A DNA stretch of 64,000 nt, taken from positions 30,228,458-30,292,457 of the forward strand of contig NC_134884.1 of NCBI RefSeq assembly GCF_041734735.1, read 5' to 3'. Positions 24,462 to 37,371 of this stretch are shown in pieces. The translations under genes and the position numbers were made by a program. The notes beneath the pieces are model-generated. The model did not search any database, had not been told where the DNA came from, and saw only the letters and a list, made by a program, of their open reading frames with translations. The stretch comes from Babylonia areolata. Taxonomy: Eukaryota > Mollusca > Gastropoda > Neogastropoda > Buccinidae. Within the stretch, counting starts at the first letter, position 1. Each line of letters opens with the position of its first letter.

Positions 24462-26499
24462 AACTGTCTCTTTCGCTCTCTCTCTCATTCTCTCTCTTGA
24501 ACCTTCTATTCTCACACATTTGATTTCTTTTCAGGTCTCTGTATTGGAAGATGAGACAAAGAGGATGGGGTCAGCTCTCTCTCATTCTCTTTCTTGAACC
24601 TTCTATTCTCACACATTTGATTTCTTTTCAGATCTCTGTATTTGAAGATGAGACAGAGGATGGGATCAGCTCTCTCTCATTCTCTCTCTTGTACCTTCTA
24701 TTTCGCACATTTGATTTCTTTTCAGGTCTCTGAATTTGAAGATGAGACAAAGAGGATGGGATCAGCTCTCTCTCATTCTCTCTCTTGTACCTTCTATTCT
24801 CACACATTTGATTTCTTTTCAGGTCTCTGTATTTGAAGATGAGACAAAGAGGATGGGGTCAGCTGAACTGGAACTTGTGACTGGGAGCAAAGCAGAGATG
24901 TTTGCAGAGAAATCAGATATGCTCAGGGTCAAAACAGCAACCAGAAAATCCTCTGACAGAGCAAAACAAAAGAGGAAAAAAATTGAAACTTTGAGACGTT
25001 AGGAATGTGAATATCGACGGGCAGATGAGGGAGAAGTATACGCCCCAGGAGCATTTTGAACAATCAAATAACTGAAAAAACTCTCTCTCACCACTTAGTG
25101 ATATTGGCCAAGTGCTGTTTTCATGTGTATTATTTTTTTTAGTGTGTAACTATGGGTTGTAGTTTGTGAGTTCTCAACACAATCTTTGAAGGCGTTTTTC
25201 TCAAAAGTTGAATTTCTGCTGCAGGTGCGTCAGTGGCCCCTGTGTAACAATTGATACAGTGAAAATATCATCATTCTTCTTCTTCTTCTGCGTTCACTCG
25301 TATGCACACGAGTGGTCTTTTACGTGTATGACCGTTTTTACCCCGCCATGTAGGCAGCCATACTCCGTTTTCGGGGGTCTGCATGCTGGGTATGTTCTTG
25401 TTTCCATAACCCACCGAACGCTGACATGGATTACAGGATCTTTAACGTGCGTATTTGATCTTCTGCTTGCATATACACACGAAGGGGGTTCAGGCACTAG
25501 CAGGTCTGCACATATGTTGACCTGGGAGATAGTAAAAATCTCCACCCTTTACCCACCAGGCGCCGTCACCGTGATTCGAACCCTGGACCCTCAGATTGAC
25601 AGTCCAACGCTTTAACCACTCTGCTATTGCGCCCGTCGAAAATATTATCATAAAATTAGGCATACTGATGTAAAAATGTGTGCTGAGTGCAATGAACATA
25701 GTTAGAACTCTCTACCTCTGGTAGTTTTTTTTTCATAGCAAGTGACTAAAGCATAATAACGTGAATGCATAATTCTATGCATTTTTGACAAGACAGAGAA
25801 CAATGCTTGTGGACAATGGGCATCTGCTTTTGTGATCATTGCACTAAATGATGTCAAAACAAACTGTGGAAATGATGAGAATCATTATGTAATGCATGTG
25901 TTCAGTGCTGCGAAGGGGCCAAATAATGGTATGTATTTTTATGATAAAATTATCAAATCTTCATATCTGTTTGACTTATAATCTTCAAACTTAGCACAGA
26001 TATCTATATTAACATCCTGAGTATGTGTACCAAATTTCATGCAGGTACCTTTAGTAGTTCCTGAGAAACAAAAATTAGCTAAAAATGACGCAGTGGTCCA
26101 CCTTAAATAACATACTAACCGTGACCCAACTAGTGCAGACTCCGGCAGGGGTCTGACATTCCTGTCCTGTGCAAACTACTATCCGCCTATGCAGAGAAAA
26201 TTAAAGCAACTATGGCCGATAACCTCCCGGAAGTAGGTAACCTCCCCTTTGTCATGCTAGCTAGCGCCCTCTTTTCACATCCAGCTTTTGGGATTTTCGA
26301 GATGCTCCCCTCTGGTTGATGGTACAGAAGTATAAGGACGAAAACCAATCGCTTCGCCAATAGCTTTTTCTCCAAAACAGTCAATCCCCTGTCTCTCAAA
26401 CAAATCCAGTGTGATAAGTAGAACTGTGCAACCAACAACCATCTACCTGAATATCTAGTCATCAGCCCCATCCACATGTAATATGCAGCTTCTGTTCAA

Positions 26500-26544
<45 letters not shown>

Positions 26545-29500
26545 TGTGCAGTGCGTGCGTGTGCAATGCGTGCATGTGTGAGTATGCACAAGTTTTTATA
26601 TTGACATGCACTTGTATGTATCTTATTTTTACTGTATCTGTGTTTGTGTATGATTTTCGATTTATGTTCGTGTCTTGTTACGTACTATCCCCCAAAAAAT
26701 ATTCCTTGTGACCCCGGTACACTTGGTAATAAAGACATATTCTATACTAATTTTAGCAGAATCATTTTGACCTGTTTTACAACCTCCAGATACTATTTGT
26801 ACTATTGTGGTTACATGTAACCTTATGGCTATTTTGTTTAGTTGCAGTTGCAAGACTAGGTCCACTGATAAATCAGAATTAAATTCAAGCATATTTCATG
26901 GAAAAGTTTCAAACTGTTTAGTCCAACATATTCTATCCAGTTCAGGTATGTGTAATTAATTGCTGTTGACAACCTCACACAATTCAAGAATCACAGCACT
27001 CACAAACATGCAAACAAAACAACAACAAAAAAAAAAAAAAAAAAAAACCCGGAAAAAAGATCAACTCACTTCAAAGCCTCAAACTTCCTCTTTTCCTTGT
27101 GTGTTACAACTGGGCTGCTGGTATCGGTCTTCTGAGAAGGGGTCTGGATGACTGCTGCTGCTGCCACTGCTGATGCTGCCCCGGTTTTGATTCGTGAAGC
27201 ACTGACAACTGGTGAGGGTGTCGGTTTGGTGGCCTGCATCAGAACTTTGCTAGATGCCGGCCCCAGCTGAGACAGAGGGGGACGTATGGCTTGGGGCACT
27301 GCAGGCTTAGTCTGTACCTGCGCTGTTGTCACCACTGCAGTTTTCTGTGGAACCAGGAAACAAATGTCAACTGTAGGGACTTGGATACTGTTACACGAAT
27401 CTCTGACAGGCTGCTTTAATTCTGAAGAAATCTTACAGAGGTCCATCAGTGGAAGCACAAACTTCAGCTTGTAACTAAAAGTAGGCTCAGATGATATTAA
27501 TCATTACTGAAAATACATTTATACACTGTATACAAAACAATTATTTATCAAACTGGAATGAACAATTGCAAAAACATCACTAATATGCAATCTAAGGTCA
27601 AACAACAGACATCCATTTTAGATCTATTGAAATGTTTACCCTTAAAATATACTGAAAACACTACACAAAAAATAGGGGCAGTGAAAGTCAACAGCTTCCT
27701 CTGGAACTTGAAAAAAAAAAAAAAAGGTCCTTTAGTATCCATCTGTGGACCAGATTACAGCAAGACACGGTGTTTACATACTAGACCGTAAATCATTTCC
27801 TATTAGAGTCTGCAGAATACCAAGCAGAGCATTTTCACATAATGAAACTCACCGTTTGTGGTCTGATCACTGGTGCAGGCTGCGATGGAACTTGTGGTCG
27901 CGGTGCTGATGGTGGAGGGGCATGTGATGCAGATGTGGCAATGACAATTTCATGGGGAGGAGCTCGAATACCTTCAATTGTCATTCTGTTCTGCTGCATG
28001 CACTGGCGTAGCATCGGCAGGCTTTTCTGTCAAATAGCTTCATTTGTCAAGTCTAATGGATAACACACATACTAGGTACAGATGTTAAAACACATACATC
28101 CGATGAAACATGCTCATTACTAGAAAAGAGAACTAAAACACCATTGCTGGCTACTAATAACAATAATAATAATGTGAATTTATATAGCGCCTATTCTCTA
28201 AACAGGACTCTAAGAACATTACAAAAATAGGCAAACATACACATGAACATGCACATACACACACACACAAGAATGTACACCCACACATATATATACACAA
28301 ACATACAGACAAGAACAATGGGGTGGGGTGGTGGCTTTCCACATTAGTTTAAGTAAGTGGGTTTTCAAGGAAGACTTGAATGAAGTGGAAGAAGAGTTCC
28401 TGATCTGCGCAAGGAGTTGGTTCCAGACAGCTGGGCCATGAAAAGAGAAAGGACATTGAATGACTTCGTACTGACAGATGGGACATGAAGTATTGGACAA
28501 AAAGAGCTGTAAGGTATCTCTGGGCAGACCCAGAAATAGATGAGAAACTGACAAAGATATAAGTTTGCCGCTGATTCTGTATTGGACAGGAAGCCACTGT
28601 AAGAGAGGTGCGATATGCTCCCATCTAAGTGATTTGCAGATCAACCTGGCAGCACTGTTCTGGACCTTTTGGAGCTTTTCGAGAAGGTATTTTGGTGAAC
28701 CAGCCAGAAGACTGTTACAATAATCAAGCCTAGGCAAGAGCATTGAACGGAGCAAAGTTCTTGTAGCGGAAAGGAAATGTCAAACGGAACAGATTTTTCT
28801 GATTTTCAAGTAGGCAGTTTTATAGATATTTAACACATGCTGCTTGAAGGAAAGATGATCAAAATGTAACACCAAGATTGTGGACTGAAGAAGAAAAGAA
28901 CATCATTGGTCAATTAAATGCAATACAGATAGATACAGGAAGAGAAGAGTTATTCTGATATTCAAAGAGAGCAAGGAGCATGATTTCTGCTCTTCATAAT
29001 CAGACTGTAGTTTGTTCAGAGTTGTCCGTAGTTTTAAGTCTGCAATGCACTTTGGGTGCTTGCGATCATGTTTCTGAGTTCAGAAATGGAACCTGATGTT
29101 TGTAGCTGGGTGTCGCCAGTGAAGCTTTAGATGTGACAGCGAGTGTTTGCCTATCAAGCCAGATACAGGTCTGATGTACAAACAGATCTGAGGACTGAAC
29201 CTTGTGGATCCACATAGGTCAGGGGTGATGCAGATGAATAAAAGCCACATACAGAGGTTGTCTGGAACCAGGTGCAAAGATATGATTTCAGCCAGTTTAA
29301 AAGTCTGTTAGTCATGCCAAAGAGTTCTTCAGTCTAGAAAGAAGGATGTCGTATTTGATAGTATCTAAAGCTGCAGAAAGATTCAAAAGATATAGTGGAG
29401 ATGTTCTGTCATAAGCAGGGGCAAGGAAAACACTGTTTACAACATACAGCCCTATTTATTTCATCTCTCTAGTATCTTACTGATGACACAGAGGTTTGAA

Positions 29501-30077
29501 AATTCACTCAGTTGTAGGGGAATACTTTCTTCTATTTTAATGTTAGATGCAGCATTTCTGTAGCCCTTCCCCCTCAACGATTTCATTTCAAAGCTTCATA
29601 CAGATGCACTACCCACGAAATTCAAACATCAGCCTAAGAAATGAAGGAAAGAAAAAGCAAGAAGAAAAAAGTGAAAGCAGAAAAACTAACTTTTAGGAAG
29701 GGGACCAGGTAAGGCTGTGGAGATGATTTCAGCTCAAGCTGTAACTGCTGTGTGAAAATTTCTGGCTCCACTTTCGAATCCTGCAGGACAAAAAAATTGT
29801 TGGGTTAATCATCCAAAATAATACACACTGACAATCTGTAAAACAATCATAGATCTGGTAAAGTGAACACAAGGGAAAACATTTACAGAGCAATATGTGC
29901 CAGAGATCTCTAAACTGTGCAAGACTGATCATGTCTTCATGCTTTTTCTTTGTGCCAAGCGAGGATCTTGTCCTTTGACCTCTCAAACTGCCTTGCCATA
30001 CATACAGGGGATGAATGGAAAGGTTTCATTCATCACAACTGTTTCATCAAGTCTGATTCCTTTCAGATCTACTTGTG

Positions 30078-30127
<50 letters not shown>

Positions 30128-30181
30128 GAGAGAGCTGTTTTCTAAATTTACTAACACACACAACGGATATCCTCCCCCTCC

Positions 30182-30212
<31 letters not shown>

Positions 30213-30777
30213 CAGAGAGAGAACTGTTGTCTAACTTTACTAACACACACAACAGATAGATATCCTCCCCCTCCCACCCCAGAAATTCCACTCTCCTCTT
30301 CTGACACACACATGAACAGAGAGAAAACTGGGGTTCAGTGACAAATGGCAAGGACTGACAGTCCTGAAAAGTGTCCTATTACATTTAGTTTATAAACAAA
30401 GTATAAAAAGAAATGAGCATTTTCTACACATAGTTCCCTTCAAATCACTTACAATGAGTCCCTGAATGAGTTCTCGAACATTCTTCACAGTGGATGTCGG
30501 CTGGTTTGCAGCCAGCTTCATAAGGGTGGACAAAAAGTTCTTGCATTTTTTTACATTCTCCACCATTGCCTTATCTGGAAGAAAAATGAAAAACAATGAT
30601 TTTGAAACAAGTAAAATAATTCATTCTAAAAGTGGTGCTTCATCATATCATCGAAACAAGCAATCTGTTTATGTTAATGTTCACAAAAAACATTTCAAGC
30701 AGTTTGCATACTTTGACAATTAAGCATAATTATATATATGTATATATATATATCTAGAACTAGTTTTGAACCTGAAA

Positions 30778-30808
<31 letters not shown>

Positions 30809-33800
30809 AAAAAAAACCAACTGATCAGTAAGTATATCCTCTGAGTCTGACAAAATGATTTGTCAAACATGCAATTCTTGTTTGAAGTCCTTTTTGTTTG
30901 TATACATATCATACATAGGAATGAAAGAGAACACACAATACCAATACTTTTAAATCAAAAGTATGTTTGCATTCCAAGTTGATTTCCTCTCAAAAAATAT
31001 TCCAAAATAATATGCAGACATATTGTTGCATTATCAGTTCTTGTTCTTAATTTGTTCTGACAAGCCATACCTAAAACACAAAGAAGCAGAAAATTTTGGC
31101 ACCAATAGGTACGTAAACAGACCTAGCCTGAGGTACTGACTATGTTCTTGGGTAGGGGCCACATGGGCCACATTAGATGCTGCCACGACAGCTGGCTGAG
31201 GCTGGGCAATGGACGGAGCAGGCAAGCTGGGAGTTGGCTGAGAGATGATACGGGGAGCCGGGGCCTGGGCCTGAGGTTGGGTCAAGGTTATTGGTTGACT
31301 CCGTGCCTGGGTTCCAGGCTGGATGACAATTGTGCCACCTGCTGGCCTTTGCAGTGCAGCTGACGTCACCGGCTGAAATGCACACACACTGTGCTATATT
31401 CTTGCTCATGTTACTTGATAACTTAAGCAATTTAACTATGGTACTGCAGGAACAAATGATGCACTTGATTGTTTTGGTATACCTTTGAAATGTGCATTGC
31501 TATGTAGATGATTGTGAAAAAACAAAACAAAAAACAAATAGCAACTTAATCATAGTAGAAATAATAGCCTGAATCCATCAATGATGATATGATCAAGACG
31601 CACATGTATAATATCCAGCATGATGTCCTTTATCCTTTCAACAGACCAAAATGAGGGCTAATGTAATGCAGTAGAACGCATACTGTGAACTACTGTGTAA
31701 ATGCAAAGAATGATCTAGTAAATGCCTCCCCACATGCCCCTTTTTTTGGTTAAAAACTATACATAGGGTAAAATGCCTTGTAACTGCCCACCTCCCACTT
31801 TGGGTTAAAAGAAATCAATATCATGAACAAGTAATAAATTCTATAAATTGTTGGTTATTTAATATTTCACTTTGTTATTGTGTTAGACTGTTATCTTCTG
31901 CGATGTAAACAAAGCAATGCAAGATACTGAGATAAAAATGGTAAGTCTGCTGTATAATGAAATTAGGTGAGGGAATGGGCTTCCGAAAAACAGTAAAGCA
32001 CCCAGTGAATGCCCACCCCTAATTTTCAGGTGAAATTTGTGTAGAGTGTGGGTGCGTGCTTACAAGGTAGTTTATGGCAACTGGCATATATAGCATACTA
32101 AAAAACAAAAAACACAAAGACAAACTGGCAGAACAAACAGTTCAACAAAAATTGTACTGTATATAGAATACAGTGACACACACGCATCCATACACACACT
32201 GGGAACAAAATCACTGACCCTTTGCTGGATCTTAAAAGGCGTGGAGGAGGTGATGGGTACGGATGTGCTGGCATTGCTGGGGTGGATGGTAGCACCCGGC
32301 TGACCTGGATGCAGTAGTACCAGCTGTCCCTGTTCATTTCGCATGAGGATTGTGCCATGCGGTATGGTGACTTGATTCTGCAATACCGATGTTAGAAAAG
32401 CATGGACAATTGGGTATTGATTATGCACCACCTGATCTCTCTCTACTCTACAATCAATCATCAAGACAAATTTCATTTTGTAGAACTTTTTAGATGCATC
32501 ATCTATGAAAACCTGTTACAAACTAATGTCTGCAGGGCATTTGTGAAGGGAAATAGATACACCCTATTTCTGACTTCAGGCAAGTCCCAATCAGTAAATG
32601 AATAATACTATTAGTATTACCAGCTAAAAATAAGTAAAATAATAAAGTAACACGACTAATAAAGAAACAGCATAACACTGATCTGTCAATCTGGCAATAA
32701 GTAATTAATTATTCTCTGAACATTATAGTTAAAAAAAAGAGGCAAACCTCATGAGACAAGAGTCCCTTTTCAAGCTTGTTGTATCATTTAATCATTTTAA
32801 AACTTCAATTATTACAGTACAAATAAGAGAAAGGCACCAATAACAAAAGAAAGCGAATAATAACAGGGAATTTTTATTTTTTTAATTTTTAATACACGCT
32901 GTTGAAAATTTATAGACTGGTCTCACTCTCAGTATAAAGAATAATAACATGAACATGTGCACTATCAATTCATTGTCAGTAATATCAATATCCACCACCA
33001 TTATTATTAACATCTGGTAAGAGCAAGAAAAAACATAAAACAAAAAATGCACATTTCATTACAGACCACATGCTAATAAACACACAATAAAAGAATGGTT
33101 AACACCACCAATTTGACCATCTCATTTAGTCAAAGATTTAAACTGTTCCTCTTTTGGAAAAAAAACAAAACAAAACAAAAAAACCAAACAAACAAGAGAG
33201 GCAAGGCCTTCAAGACTCACTTGTGATAAATTAAGTCCCCTAGCATTAATTACAGAGTAATTTCCCTTTTCTTTTTTTTTTTACTATCTGCACCAAAACG
33301 TTTGCAAAATAAATAAAAACTCCATGTTTAGCAAAAGAAGTTCCTGTTTGAACAAAAAATGATAATAATGACTGCTCTTGTTGTTGTGTCAGAATATGAG
33401 GTCAAAGTGCCAAGTTTAGAGAATACAAAAAATATAAATATAACAGTAAATGCAGTTTGCATATAATTAGGCTTCTTTTTATATTTTTTTGTGCCCATCC
33501 CAGAGGTGCAATATTGTTTTAAACAAGATGACTAGAAAGAACTGAATTTTTCCTATTTTTATGCCAAATTTGGTGTCAACTGACAAAGCATTTGCAGAGA
33601 AAATGTCAATCTTAAAGTTTACCATGGACACACAGACACACGGACGGACACACACACACACAGACAACCGAACACTGGGTTAAAACAAAGACTCACTTTG
33701 TTTACACAAGTGAGTCAAAAAATCATATTATAAAATGGTGATTTTTTCCTTCTTCCTGTGTTTTCCTCCCATTAATTATTTAAACATATACTTTAAACAA

Positions 33801-34368
33801 TCGGGTACAGTTGAAACAACTATTTAGTATTATGAATTTGGTAAAATCAGAGTTATTATAGAAATGCCACATTTAGATTTTATTTCAACAGCTGATGTGA
33901 ACCATAATTCTGCTTGCTTCAGTTAAGTTAAGTTGTCCATCTTATGGATCAAAAGTAACTGTTCTTGTTACAACCAATTCACTAGTAGCGTTACTTATTT
34001 CAATTATTCATTGAACATTTTACTTATTTTCATAACTTTTAAAACTAAGAGTCACTTTCATCCCCACATCAAAACTGTGAATTGTGAATGATGTTTTATT
34101 AACTTATGTGAAAACTAGGAAATGTTGCTTACATTAGTAATCTTTAAGCTGTTTAACTTAAAAAAAAAAAAAAAAAAAAAATCCAGCCATGGATTAAAAT
34201 TTACAAAAATGTTTAATGGATATATTTTTTTAACTGACAAAACAAAACAAAATGAAAAAAAAGAAAAGAAAAGAAAAGAAAAGAAAAGAAAAGAAAAAAG
34301 GTGCAAGCAGACGAAAATAGCATACTCTGCTCATCTGACATTAATGACAACAACAACAACAACAACAA

Positions 34369-34409
<41 letters not shown>

Positions 34410-37305
34410 ATGCACCAAATTACTTAAAAACATTACATCATAATAATGAAGTATTTTCATGCTCAAAGTTAAACTCCCTAAGCACACGTGATTATTGCAC
34501 AGCATTGTCAACAGGTATCGCGATCACAAGTAATAACATAGTTAAACTGCAGAGAAAATTCTAGTGTGAACTGACAAGAAAACAAAATCAAACAGCAGTC
34601 AGTAGGTCCACTGTGCAGGAGACTGACCAGAAACTGAACCACAGACTGTGCTGCTTAAATGACCATGATAGTAGAGCAGGGTTCTGGATTAACATGCGAG
34701 TGACTGCACATGTATGCAACTGAAATGATTTGTCCAACTCCTTTGGCCATCCATGAAAATGGATTCATAAGAATTATTGGAATTTCCTTTATCTTTACTA
34801 TGGGTTTTCCTTTATTGTCTGCCATTGGTCAAACAGTTGTTCTTTCACGAAGCTGAGCCCTTGCCTTTCTATCTACCCTTCATCCTATCATCTGTCCTCT
34901 TTTCACCCTTGTGTCACCATTTCTTCCATCTTTCCATGCTCTTCTTTCATCTTTTCACCCTCTGGACTCTCAAGGGTCTCTATCCCTCCCTCCACTCCTT
35001 CCTCTCCATTCCACCATCCACCCTCTTTCTCTATCCCTCCCTCCTCCTCCCCTCTCACCCTTCTACATCCCTCCTCCCTCACTGCATCCCATCCCCTCTC
35101 CTATCTTCTTTCTCCATTCCTTCATCTTCCTTTCTGCATCTCTCTCTATCCAGTATCCTTCAACCTCTCCTGACCCTCAGTTTACTCATAAAATGATAAA
35201 TGCATAATGATGCACAATGATACTAGAAAAAAAGAAAGAAAAAGAAGAAGAAAAAAAAATATATACACACACACAACCTGGTGCTTTCTAATCTTCTGAA
35301 GCATTCATAATAACATAACATTAGCAAAGATTTGACAAGATATACATAAACTCAAACTTCATATATATCATATCATACCTCAGCCACATACCTAATCTAA
35401 ACATGTGAAAAGCACACTAGTTAACATTTTAATGCACAAAAAGAGTATAATGCACAAAAAGAGTATTAGCTACTTCTGGCTTGGTACTGACAAAAAACAC
35501 TGAAAACATACAGAGATTCAGGACAGACAATACATGTCTAAATCAAATATATAATATATATGTATTAGAAGATTTTTAAAAGACGGAAGGAATCATATGT
35601 ATTCCTCACAACCTATCAAATTTAATGTACTCTGTTGCTCAGCTGACCATGCCAGAGCTAATTCCTCAAGAGGATAATTAATTGTAAAACAAAAAAAGTC
35701 ATAGTTGTTCCAGTTACCATGCTGTGGACACATTCATTGTCTAAATGGTAAAGTATACTGGGTAAAGACTAAAGGTCACGCAAAAAGTGTCTAAATCAAA
35801 TCAAATCAAACAGTCATCCATATTATTCTGTTCTAAATAATGAGTCCACATCTGTTCAAATATGCCAAATGAAGTGTTTGTAGGAACAATCAGGAAATTT
35901 GGTAGGAACATTTTGAATTTGGTAGGAGTGCCTGGACTCCCAGCCACACCGGCAAGCCTACATTCTATCTACAAGGCACACAAACTTGGGCCGACCTGCA
36001 ACACAGTGTAACTGCTACGATTTAACTGACTGGTCCACTCAATGCTGTTTCAATGTAAACATGCAGGCAATTAGCTGAGCATCATCATGTGAAACCAAGG
36101 TTAGTAAGACCAAGGGTTTTTTTGTGTTTTTTTGCTGCCCCATCATCTGCACCATTTCAGTCGCATTACTCCCACTCCGCTCATTCTGAGTCCCCCATAC
36201 ATGGCCACACCCCGGTTGGTTCATATGTCACAGTCCCAGTACTGGCAGTCCACAGGGAACCATCAATGTTCAGTCGCCAGGCCACACATCACAGGAGACC
36301 CTACACTACTGTTGAGTCACTCTGGTGGTGTTCGGTAGTGCCTGTTTTGATTTGACGTATCTAGGACATCACCTACTAAGCCCCCTACTAATGAAAATAA
36401 TGGCTTAGTCACAGAGCCAGACTGAGTGAGTGTCTCTCCCAGAGTGGAGACTGCCCTCCAACGGCAGTCCCCCATCAATCTGCCGACACTGAAGACCTTG
36501 ACAAGACTTACCCCGAGCACAATAGTGGAGGAATGTCGGAACTGAGGTCACCATGAGAGCAGGGCATAAAAGGCCATGTACTTTAAATATAATTTGGGGC
36601 TTTTTTTTTTTATACTGGTGATGAAGAAAGAGGATGATGATGACGATGATGATGTTGACGATGCTGCTACAGATGACCATTTAGGTTTGAGACTATGTGA
36701 CACTGCTGTACTCTGCTTCCTGTCATAATGGTATCCTGGGGTCAACCAGGCCCAAGAGATACAGACACTTGCAGTGTTGGTCAGGAAAGTAGAGCAACAC
36801 ATCTAAAGAATCATCCGTAAAGTGGTCCCAGTTTTCCTATTTAAGACCATACTGGCCATAGCATACTTAACTCTGGGTAGGAGCCGGCTGCAGGCCGAAA
36901 AACCCACCTCTGCTGGGATTCAAACTTGCGTCCTCCCAGCCGTCAGACCACGATGCTAACCACTTCGCCATGGCGACTGGTTAGTAAGACCAAGATTAGT
37001 AGTAAGTGCACTGACCTCATGATCGATAGATCTAGAGCGTTTGGGTTATGTTATGACAGGAAAGCATGTGACCATGCTATGTAGTCGAATATGAACTTAT
37101 TGGAACAATTTAGACATTGGTGTAACTCAGAACAAGCTGCCATTAAGCGTAGCAAAATATGGCGAAATTGAAACAGCTGGAATCTCTGTCTATTGGATCT
37201 TAAGATTAAGAGCAGACTGCAAAAGATTAAGAGCTCCATCTTTGCAACAATTTAACAAGAAAAACAAGGCCATCAAAGACTCACATAAAACATATGCATA
37301 TGACT

Positions 37306-37371
<66 letters not shown>

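Larger units (their letters stand above)
23101..26102 (+). mobile_element. TTAA-flanked DNA transposon, decayed, about 3.0 kb (TAF4 intron 7)
   Basis: GGTGGACCAC at 23101-23110 is inverted at 26093-26102 and both ends are flanked by TTAA (23097-23100 and 26103-26106), the target used by Kolobok and piggyBac superfamilies. The plus strand has a start-like MPKHVG at 23651 followed soon by a stop, basic KRKRKRKIT, and a C-terminal remnant at 24827-25080 with VKTATRKSSDRAKQKRKK and, in another frame, EGEVYAPGAF. These resemble the ends of the 'Mutator-like transposase' proteins common in marine invertebrates; that link is from memory. The catalytic core is missing and its place is taken by poly-A, TG runs and a four-copy tandem repeat. 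It also carries a nested SINE. Confidence 0.7.

Noticed and set aside
24475-24860. CRISPR-like array
   Set aside because: The regular 94-97 bp period is a direct tandem repeat without distinct spacers, in a eukaryotic transposon.
34777-35207. 139-codon Leu/Pro/Ser-rich frame
   Set aside because: It follows a pyrimidine-rich simple tract inside a TAF4 intron; the composition explains the openness.
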